From an uncultured Clostridium sp. (GTDB lineage: Bacteria > Bacillota > Clostridia > Christensenellales > Pumilibacteraceae): a DNA stretch of 5,329 nt. The notes beneath the pieces are model-generated. The model had not been told where the DNA came from. It saw nothing but the letters and a program-made list of their open reading frames with translations, and searched no databases. Positions 1-4,555 of the stretch are shown here, one piece after another; positions within the stretch are counted from its first letter, which is position 1, and each line of letters begins with the position of its first letter. The stretch lies in assembly GCA_900555125.1 (NCBI GenBank), contig USKH01000094.1, positions 1 to 5,329 of the forward strand, read 5' to 3'. The position numbers and the translations under genes are program-made.

Positions 1-3
1 GGA

Positions 4-9
4 TATAAT
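4..9 (+). promoter_or_regulatory. Possible -10 box cut by the window edge
   Basis: A perfect TATAAT sits at the left edge, about 55 bases before the small membrane protein gene. The matching -35 region would lie outside the window, so this is only half a promoter. If real, transcription would start near base 16, inside the short inverted repeat at 15-40. Confidence 0.3.
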
Positions 10-14
10 AAAAA

Positions 15-48
15 TTACAGATAAAAATGTGCTTCTGTAAAATTTTTT
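15..48 (+). terminator. Weak hairpin with U-tract, terminator or attenuator candidate
   Basis: TTACAG (15-20) pairs with CTGTAA (35-40) across a 14-base loop. It is followed by AA and six T residues (43-48). The stem is only 6 bp and mostly A/T, so it would be a weak intrinsic terminator. It could end an upstream gene, or attenuate the small membrane protein gene if the TATAAT at 4-9 is active. Confidence 0.25.
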
Positions 49-63
49 ATTGTGAGGCTAATT

Positions 64-315
64 ATGCTTACTTTTTTATGTGCGTTAAATTATGATAACG
101 AAACAACTAAATCTTTATTGATTATCGGAATTTTGTTTGTATTAATTATATGTGGTCTTCTTACTAAGCAGTCTTATAAATATAGAGGTTATGAAGGCGG
201 ATTTGGGTTAGGCTTTTTCTTGGGGATAGTCGGAGTTATCATTGCAGCAAATTTGCCTTCCAAAAAAGATATTTTGAAAGACGTATACGACGAAATTGAA
301 AAGAATTCAAAATAA
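64..315 (+). CDS. Small two-helix membrane protein of unknown function
   Basis: I do not recognise a named family. The 83-residue protein has two hydrophobic segments, at about residues 17-34 (rich in I, L and V) and 46-64. The second is glycine-rich (GGFGLGFFLGIVGVIIA), a pattern common in short uncharacterised membrane proteins of Gram-positive bacteria, where a hydrophobic glycine-rich hairpin ends in a LP-x-K-type charged tail. The C-terminal 20 residues are charged (KKDILKDVYDEIEK) and probably lie in the cytosol. I chose the ATG at 64 because GAGG at 54-57 lies 6 bases upstream; an in-frame GTG at 52 would add four residues but has no ribosome binding site. The gene is much richer in A+T than its neighbours and no terminator is visible after it, so it may belong to a different, possibly acquired, unit. 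That it is translated is likely but unproven. Confidence 0.7.
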   Translation: MLTFLCALNYDNETTKSLLIIGILFVLIICGLLTKQSYKYRGYEGGFGLGFFLGIVGVIIAANLPSKKDILKDVYDEIEKNSK

Positions 316-385
316 ATCGATAATAACAAAGTCAATTTCCGCGCGATTATGCGAGTAACGAAAGCTCGAATATTTGCCATTATAC

Positions 386-414
386 TTGTCATTCGGGAAA
401 AAATATGTTACAAT
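386..414 (+). promoter_or_regulatory. Promoter of the glycosidase-acetyltransferase operon
   Basis: TTGTCA (386-391) and TACAAT (409-414) are separated by exactly 17 bases. TGT at 406-408 supplies an extended -10 (TGn). This predicts a start near base 421 and a leader of about 94 nt before the glycosidase ATG. Two copies of TTGYCATT (374-381 and 386-393) overlap or flank the -35 box. Confidence 0.75.
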
Positions 415-444
415 TGCATTGCCTGGGGTGCGCCGTACGACTTT

Positions 445-471
445 ACGTTGAAAGTTAGCTGAGTTCAGCGT
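445..471 (+). promoter_or_regulatory. Leader hairpin ahead of the glycosidase gene
   Basis: ACGTTGAA (445-452) can pair with TTCAGCGT (464-471) in an 8-bp stem with one G-U pair and an 11-base loop. A shorter alternative, GCTG-AGTT-CAGC (458-469), uses overlapping bases, so the two folds exclude each other. The element lies in the predicted 5' leader, 30 bases before the ribosome binding site. I do not recognise a known riboswitch class and no U-tract follows, so any control would act on translation, on RNA stability or through a bound protein. Confidence 0.3.
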
Positions 472-514
472 TTCGGGCAACTGTAGTTTTTACATACGAA
501 AGGAGGACATTTGT

Positions 515-1420
515 ATGAAATTGATAGGTTATGAGAGAGGCGGAACGCGCGATCCGTGGATATTTTACCGAAACGGATATTTTTATCATTGTTATTCGCA
601 TGCGGGCGGAATAGCGGTGGGTAAGTCGCAAACGATAGAGGGGATTGCGACAGCCGAGCCTGTTATCGTGTATGTTCCCGAAAGCGGAAAACCGTACAGC
701 AAGGAACTTTGGGCGCCCGAACTGCATATAATAGACGATAAATGCTATATTTATGTCGCGTGCGACGACGGCAATAACAGCAATCACCGCATGTACGTTC
801 TGTACAATGACAGCGCCGATCCGCAAGCCCCGTATAAACTGAAAGGCAAAATTTTCGACAGAACCGACAAGTGGGCGATAGACGGCACGGTTTTGCAGTA
901 TAGCGGAAAACTGTACTTTGCCTGGTCGGGCTGGGAAGGCGATATAAACACTATGCAGAATATCTACATTGCCGAAATGAGCGACCCGTTTACTATTTGC
1001 TCGGACAGAGTGCTTATTTCCACGCCTCAGCTCGACTGGGAACTGAAGGGCGCAAACGGCACTCTGCATCATCCGTATATAAATGAGGGACCGGTATTTT
1101 TGCAGCGCAATGAGAAACTGTATCTCATTTATTCCGCATCCGGCAGTTGGTGCAACGATTATTGCCTCGGCAGGCTCGATTTTCTCGGCGGGGATATTTT
1201 GAAGCCCGAAAACTGGGTAAAGGAAAAAACTTGCCAGTTTGCCCGCACCGAGAACATAAAGGGACCGGGACACTGCTCGTTTTTTGAAAAGGACGGCGTT
1301 ACATTCATAGCGTACCACGCATTTCATGAAGATGAAAAATACGGCTGGGGTTCGGCGGACACGCGCGTTCAGCCGATAAAGTGGGAAAACGACCTTCCCG
1401 TTCTCGGCATACCGGAGTAA
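515..1420 (+). CDS. Glycoside hydrolase family 43, probable intracellular alpha-L-arabinofuranosidase
   Basis: Predicted to remove terminal arabinofuranose (less likely xylose) units from plant-derived oligosaccharides. The 301 residues cover one five-bladed beta-propeller domain and nothing else. The three family catalytic acids are visible: D13 in RDPW (general base), D123 in AIDGT (pKa modulator) and E191 in NEGP (general acid). Also present are WAPELH (66-71), YSASGS (206-211), a YCLG stretch (216-219), GPGH with H253 (the conserved histidine that sits near the active-site ion in this fold), and a C-terminal TRVQPIKW. The order WAPE, IAEMSDP, YSAS, YCLG, GPGH, RVQP recalls exo-1,5-alpha-L-arabinofuranosidases of subfamily 26; that assignment is from memory of the family. 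There is no signal peptide, so it should act in the cytosol on imported oligosaccharides. AGGAGG at 501-506 lies 8 bases before the ATG and fixes the start. Its stop codon overlaps the following acetyltransferase gene. Family assignment is firm; substrate is inferred. Confidence 0.92.
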   Translation: MKLIGYERGGTRDPWIFYRNGYFYHCYSHAGGIAVGKSQTIEGIATAEPVIVYVPESGKPYSKELWAPELHIIDDKCYIYVACDDGNNSNHRMYVLYNDSADPQAPYKLKGKIFDRTDKWAIDGTVLQYSGKLYFAWSGWEGDINTMQNIYIAEMSDPFTICSDRVLISTPQLDWELKGANGTLHHPYINEGPVFLQRNEKLYLIYSASGSWCNDYCLGRLDFLGGDILKPENWVKEKTCQFARTENIKGPGHCSFFEKDGVTFIAYHAFHEDEKYGWGSADTRVQPIKWENDLPVLGIPE

Positions 1421-1422
1421 TG

Positions 1423-1935
1423 ATGCCCGCCATTAACGTAAACGAAATATCAAAAACTTACCGTGTGAGAAAGCTTACGTATGCGGACGTTGGCGAAGTG
1501 CTTGCTCTGTGTGAAAAGAATAAGCTTTACTACGAATATCATCCGCCGTTCGTTACGAAAAACGCCATAGAAGAAGATATGCGCGCGTTGCCGCCCGGGA
1601 AGAGTGAACCCGACAAATATTACGTCGGTTTTTTCGACGATAGCGGACTTATTGCCGTAGCCGACCTTATTACGGCGTACCCGAACGAGCAGACGGTTCT
1701 TATAGGGTTTTTTATGACTGCCGTGCGCGTTCAGAATAAAGGAGTGGGCAGCGAGATAGTAAATGAATTGTGCGCATTTTTTAAAGGCACCGGATTTAAC
1801 TCCGTTCGGCTCGGCTATGTGAAAGATAACCCGCAGTCACGCGCATTCTGGCTTAAAAACGGCTTTGTTCCCACAGGCGAGGTTTTTGAAAAATCAGACT
1901 GTACGATTGCGGCGGCGGTCAGACGACTGAAGTAG
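1423..1935 (+). CDS. GNAT family N-acetyltransferase
   Basis: A 170-residue single-domain acetyltransferase expected to move an acetyl group from acetyl-CoA to an amine on an unknown acceptor. The acetyl-CoA pyrophosphate loop is clear: QNKGVG (104-109, the Q-x-x-G-x-G motif) after the strand TVLIGFFMTAVRV (91-103), then a helix. LGYVKDNPQSRAFWLKNGF (130-148) is the typical motif B region, in which the asparagine and the following helix line the CoA site. The first 15 or so residues precede the conserved R-K-L-T-YADV start of the fold. Two ATGs are adjacent: 1420 overlaps the glycosidase stop by one base (TAATG) and 1423 follows it. GGAG at 1413-1416 gives a 6-base spacer to 1423 but only 3 to 1420, so I prefer 1423. 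An upstream in-frame GTG at 1381 has no support. The overlap implies translational coupling with the glycosidase. What it acetylates cannot be told; a sugar-related amine or a ribosomal or other protein are all open. Confidence 0.88.
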   Translation: MPAINVNEISKTYRVRKLTYADVGEVLALCEKNKLYYEYHPPFVTKNAIEEDMRALPPGKSEPDKYYVGFFDDSGLIAVADLITAYPNEQTVLIGFFMTAVRVQNKGVGSEIVNELCAFFKGTGFNSVRLGYVKDNPQSRAFWLKNGFVPTGEVFEKSDCTIAAAVRRLK

Positions 1936-1968
1936 CGATGAAAGAATCGACAAAGCAGAAATAAATCA

Positions 1969-2007
1969 AAAAACGCAGCGAAAAAACAAACTTCTCGTTG
2001 CGTTTTT
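1969..2007. terminator. Shared bidirectional intrinsic terminator
   Basis: AAAAACGCAGCG (1969-1980) pairs with CGTTGCGTTTTT (1996-2007) in a 12-bp stem with one G-U pair and a 15-base loop. The T run (2003-2007) serves the plus-strand acetyltransferase, which stops at 1935. The A run (1968-1973) becomes a U-tract on the minus strand and serves the AraC gene, whose stop codon ends only two bases before the stem. Confidence 0.88.
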
Positions 2008-2009
2008 GC

Positions 2010-2831
2010 TTATCTATAATTGTTTTGCCTTTCGATAATATAATCTTTGGGAGATAGTCCCGTTTTCTTTTTAAATACTTTTGAAAAATACAAGGCGTCG
2101 CCGTAACCGGAAAGCGAGGCTATTTCGCCCACGCACGTCATTCCGTTATCTATAAGAGAGCAGGCGTTCTGAATGCGCACGGTAGTGACGTATTCGCTTA
2201 TTCCGACGCCTGCGTTTTTTTTGAACAGGGAAGACAGGTATTTTGCGTTATACGACAGCCGGTCGCTTATAAAACCAAGCGATAAATCGGGATTATAGCA
2301 GTTGTCATCGATGAATTTCTTTACGTTAAGAAATGATTGAAGTCGATCGTCGCACTTTTTTTCGGGTAAGCGCAATCGTTCGGAAATTTTGGCGAATGTG
2401 TACAAAAGAACGCTCTCCGAGATAAGATCGCTGCTTTCCGATCCGAATTCAAGCCCTTTAAGCCAGAAGTCCTCCGCTTCGGCAAAACCGGTAAAATATG
2501 CGTTTTGCGGACATATACTCAGTTTTTCCATGATCATGTTTGCGCGCGTTCCGAGAAAGCTTATATACATATAGCGCAAGCCTTCGCCGCTTTCAATGCA
2601 GTACGGAGTGCCGGCGAAAGTGAAGAAAATATCGCCGCGTGAAAGCTCGCGTGAGAAGCTCATTGTCCGCAGAACGCCGCTGCCTTCCGAAACGTAGTGC
2701 ATTTTATAAAGAGATTCGGTTTTCAGCGCGTGATTGTTCTGCGGTTTTGTTTCCAGCACGAAATTGACGGTGTGAATGGATTGATAGTCCTTGTGGTAAG
2801 GAACAAACAGACATATATTTTCGTTGTACAT
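2010..2831 (-). CDS. AraC/XylS-family transcriptional regulator
   Basis: A 273-residue sugar-type regulator. The N-terminal part (about 20-150) fits the cupin sensor domain: KMHYVSEGSGVL (43-54) is the usual beta-strand turn and SRGDIFFTFAGTPY (64-77) the second conserved strand pair, followed by a helical linker (about 120-155) used for dimerisation. The C-terminal 100 residues carry two helix-turn-helix units: about 183-206 (LSLGFISDRLSYNAKYLSSL, then FKK) and 234-257, ending with the signature GYGDALYFSKVFKKKTGLSP (242-261). No membrane segments or kinase features are present, so it probably binds its ligand directly. GGAG (plus-strand CTCC 2841-2844) lies 9 bases before the ATG. It is divergent from the oxidoreductase and shares a short control region holding a 21-bp-period repeat, so it most likely regulates that gene and perhaps itself. 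The ligand is unknown; the nearby arabinofuranosidase makes a pentose or pentose-derived sugar plausible, but this is only context. Confidence 0.93.
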   Translation of the reverse strand: MYNENICLFVPYHKDYQSIHTVNFVLETKPQNNHALKTESLYKMHYVSEGSGVLRTMSFSRELSRGDIFFTFAGTPYCIESGEGLRYMYISFLGTRANMIMEKLSICPQNAYFTGFAEAEDFWLKGLEFGSESSDLISESVLLYTFAKISERLRLPEKKCDDRLQSFLNVKKFIDDNCYNPDLSLGFISDRLSYNAKYLSSLFKKNAGVGISEYVTTVRIQNACSLIDNGMTCVGEIASLSGYGDALYFSKVFKKKTGLSPKDYIIERQNNYR

Positions 2832-2854
2832 GTTTTTTTTCTCCGAATGAGCAT

Positions 2855-2882
2855 ATTATATCACGTATTGCTAAAAAGTCAA
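2855..2882 (-). promoter_or_regulatory. Promoter of the AraC-family gene
   Basis: On the minus strand TTGACT (2882-2877) and TATAAT (2860-2855) are separated by 16 bases, with TGA (2863-2861) forming an extended -10. This predicts a start near 2848 and a short leader of about 17 nt carrying the GGAG ribosome binding site. The repeat at 2891-2925 begins 9 bp upstream of this -35 box, so autoregulation is possible. Confidence 0.75.
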
Positions 2883-2890
2883 ACTGAAAG

Positions 2891-2925
2891 TGGCTTAATT
2901 CCATATTTTAATGGAAAATATCCAT
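2891..2925 (+). promoter_or_regulatory. Candidate AraC-type operator: direct repeat, 21-bp period
   Basis: TGGCTTAATTCCAT (2891-2904) and TGGAAAATATCCAT (2912-2925) share TGG-N3-A-N2-TCCAT (9 of 14 bases identical) and are offset by 21 bp, two helical turns. The downstream copy reaches the first base of the -35 box of the oxidoreductase promoter, at about -68 to -55 and -47 to -34 from its predicted start. Family knowledge: AraC-type activators usually bind such tandem half-sites next to -35. A perfect nested palindrome, ATATTTT-AATGG-AAAATAT (2903-2921), overlaps it and offers an alternative reading as a site for a dimeric repressor. Confidence 0.6.
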
Positions 2926-2952
2926 TGAAAACGCTGAAAACAATGATATAAT
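2925..2952 (+). promoter_or_regulatory. Promoter of the oxidoreductase gene
   Basis: TTGAAA (2925-2930) and TATAAT (2947-2952) are 16 bases apart and TGA (2944-2946) gives an extended -10. The predicted start near 2959 falls on an upstream in-frame ATG, which makes that ATG an unlikely translation start and supports the one at 2986. Confidence 0.78.
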
Positions 2953-2985
2953 AGTGGCATGAAAACCGACAAGGAAGGTGTTGAA

Positions 2986-4290
2986 ATGAAACAGAAAATA
3001 AAAATAGGCGTTATGGGCGGCTACCGTGGCGTAAGTATGATTCGCTATTGCGAGGCGGCGGACAATGCATGTCTGGTTGCCGTATGCGACAAAAATCCGG
3101 AAATATTGAACACAGTTAAAGAGAATATCGGCGACGACAATGTAACTTATTATGACAATTTCGAAGAATTTATAAATCACGATATGGATGCGGTTGTGCT
3201 GGCAAACTATGCCACCGAACACGCTCCGTTTGCGATACGCGCGCTTAAAAAAGGACTGCACGTGTTTTCGGAAGTGCTGCCTTGCCAGACTATGAAAGAA
3301 GCGGTCGAACTGATCGAGGAGGTGGAAAAGTCGGGGCTGGAGTATGCGTACGGCGAAAATTACTGCTATATGAGAGGTCCGTACGAGATGAAAAAACTGT
3401 ATCGTGAGGGAAAAATAGGCGAGTTCGAATACGGCGAGTGCGAGTACGTGCACAACTGCGAGCCGTTCTGGCACAGCGTCACGTACGGAGAAAAAGACCA
3501 CTGGCGTAACCGTATGTATTCGACTTTTTATTGTACGCATTCGATAGGTCCGTTGATTCACGCAACAGGATTGCGCCCCGTAAGAGTTTCGGGATTCGAA
3601 GGCGCGAAAAACGAACGTTGTTTGCGAGTCGGCAGAAAAAGCGGCTCGTTCGGAATGGAAATTATAACGCTCGATAACGGTGCTACAATAAAAAGTATCC
3701 ACGGATCGCTTTACAAAAATTCCGTGTGGTATTCGATGTACGGAAGCAAGGGCAGAATGGAAACGGCAAGAGAGTCGGCTCATTGCGACGAATGGGATCG
3801 TCTGTATGTGCAGGCAGATGATTTTTCAGGCGCGTACGGCTCGGAGAAATACGAAAACTATGTTCCCGAAATGCCAAAACTCAATGGAGCCGACAATTTC
3901 GGACACGGCGGATCGGACTTCTATTCGATGTATAATTTTGTCGAAAAAATTCTCGGAGACAAGAACGCCGACGTTATAGACGTGTATGAGGCTTTGGATA
4001 TGTTTTTGCCCGGACTGTTTGCTTTTCGTTCTATCCTTAACGGAGGCGCGCCCGTGGATATTCCCGATCTTCGCGATAAAAAAGAGCGCGAAAAGTGGAG
4101 AAACGACACGGCATGCACCGATCCGGAAGTGGCGGGCAATCTGCTTTTGCCTACGAAATTCGGCGGAACACCGGATATAGACGACGGCGTTTACGAACAC
4201 ATGAAAAAACTTTGGGACGAAGAATGTAAGTCGAAAGCCTCCGAAGGTTATCTCGCCGACGTGATGAATCAGGGTAAAAAGATAAAATAG
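2986..4290 (+). CDS. Gfo/Idh/MocA-family oxidoreductase lacking the EKP lysine
   Basis: A 434-residue NAD(P)-dependent, sugar-directed enzyme. The N-terminal Rossmann domain (about 4-120) begins with KIGVMGGYRG (6-15), the family's nucleotide loop, and has a DKNPE acidic turn after the second strand. The C-terminal alpha/beta domain follows from YGENYCYM (122-129); YCTHSIGPLIHATGLRP (182-198), with H185 at the usual catalytic histidine position, is its core. The conserved E-K-P active-site motif reads SEVLP (95-99), so the usual lysine is V97. I recall EVP-type variants in family branches such as GH109 glycosidases; this suggests chemistry other than simple alcohol oxidation, but is not proof. 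HGGSDFYSMYNFV and the EALDMFLPGLFAFRSILNGG stretch near the C-terminus are typical of uncharacterised gut members. GGAAGG (2973-2978) lies 7 bases before the ATG at 2986; the ATG at 2959 coincides with the predicted transcription start and has no ribosome binding site. Substrate unknown. Divergent from, and probably controlled by, the AraC regulator. Confidence 0.9.
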   Translation: MKQKIKIGVMGGYRGVSMIRYCEAADNACLVAVCDKNPEILNTVKENIGDDNVTYYDNFEEFINHDMDAVVLANYATEHAPFAIRALKKGLHVFSEVLPCQTMKEAVELIEEVEKSGLEYAYGENYCYMRGPYEMKKLYREGKIGEFEYGECEYVHNCEPFWHSVTYGEKDHWRNRMYSTFYCTHSIGPLIHATGLRPVRVSGFEGAKNERCLRVGRKSGSFGMEIITLDNGATIKSIHGSLYKNSVWYSMYGSKGRMETARESAHCDEWDRLYVQADDFSGAYGSEKYENYVPEMPKLNGADNFGHGGSDFYSMYNFVEKILGDKNADVIDVYEALDMFLPGLFAFRSILNGGAPVDIPDLRDKKEREKWRNDTACTDPEVAGNLLLPTKFGGTPDIDDGVYEHMKKLWDEECKSKASEGYLADVMNQGKKIK

Positions 4291-4381
4291 TCAATGTCGG
4301 GTTAAATAAAATCAAAATTATCGGCAACAATAAATTTACAGGCAATTGCGCCATAAAATCTATAATGATGCTACAAACACG

Positions 4382-4423
4382 AAAAAACGACGACGAGAGA
4401 AAATCTTTTGCCGTCGTTTTTTT
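4382..4423 (+). terminator. Intrinsic terminator after the oxidoreductase gene
   Basis: AAAAAACGACG (4382-4392) pairs with CGTCGTTTTTT (4412-4422) in an 11-bp stem with a 19-base loop, ending in seven T residues (4417-4423). A second left-arm register using CGACG at 4391-4395 is also possible. It lies 91 bases after the stop codon, leaving a fairly long AT-rich 3' untranslated stretch with no recognisable gene. Confidence 0.8.
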
Positions 4424-4447
4424 AGTATTGAAAGCACGACATATATT

Positions 4448-4461
4448 CCGATAAATATCGG
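4448..4461. promoter_or_regulatory. Palindromic operator candidate upstream of the GDPD gene
   Basis: CCGATA-AA-TATCGG is a perfect 14-bp inverted repeat. It is flanked by TT on the left and GAA on the right, giving nearly symmetrical outer arms. Its centre is about 59 bp upstream of the predicted start of the next promoter, a usual place for an activator dimer. It is not followed by a T run, so it is not a terminator. The cognate protein is unknown. Confidence 0.5.
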
Positions 4462-4478
4462 GAAAAGCGCGGAGGGTG

Positions 4479-4507
4479 TTGACTATCTGTCGTTGTCGTG
4501 GTATAAT
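4479..4507 (+). promoter_or_regulatory. Promoter of the GDPD-family gene
   Basis: TTGACT (4479-4484) and TATAAT (4502-4507) are separated by 17 bases, with TGG (4499-4501) as an extended -10. This is close to the full sigma-A consensus. Predicted start near 4514, giving a leader of about 42 nt. It shows that this gene is transcribed independently of the oxidoreductase. Confidence 0.82.
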
Positions 4508-4555
4508 AGACGTATAAATTGACGAAAAGCAAAAATTCGCCAAAAGGAGAAAGGT

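Noticed and set aside
316..385. Terminator for the small membrane protein gene
   Set aside because: Only 3-4 bp stems (for example CGAG 352-355 with CTCG 365-368) without a T run; nothing that would end transcription was found.
455..1327. 290-codon open frame on the minus strand opposite the glycosidase
   Set aside because: It lies wholly antisense to a gene with clear GH43 catalytic motifs, its translation shows no recognisable domain, and it has no ribosome binding site. It is a shadow of the real gene.
1381..1422. GTG at 1381 as start of the acetyltransferase
   Set aside because: No ribosome binding site, a 40-base overlap with the glycosidase, and the extra residues do not belong to the GNAT fold.
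2959..2985. ATG at 2959 as start of the oxidoreductase
   Set aside because: It coincides with the predicted transcription start, has no ribosome binding site, and adds nine residues before the conserved Rossmann start; the ATG at 2986 has GGAAGG 7 bases upstream.
2908..3783. 291-codon open frame on the minus strand opposite the oxidoreductase
   Set aside because: Antisense to a well-supported family member, with low-complexity F/H/R-rich translation and no ribosome binding site.
4266..4294. Minus-strand promoter starting with TTGACT at 4294-4289
   Set aside because: No -10-like hexamer lies 16-18 bases downstream and no minus-strand gene follows.
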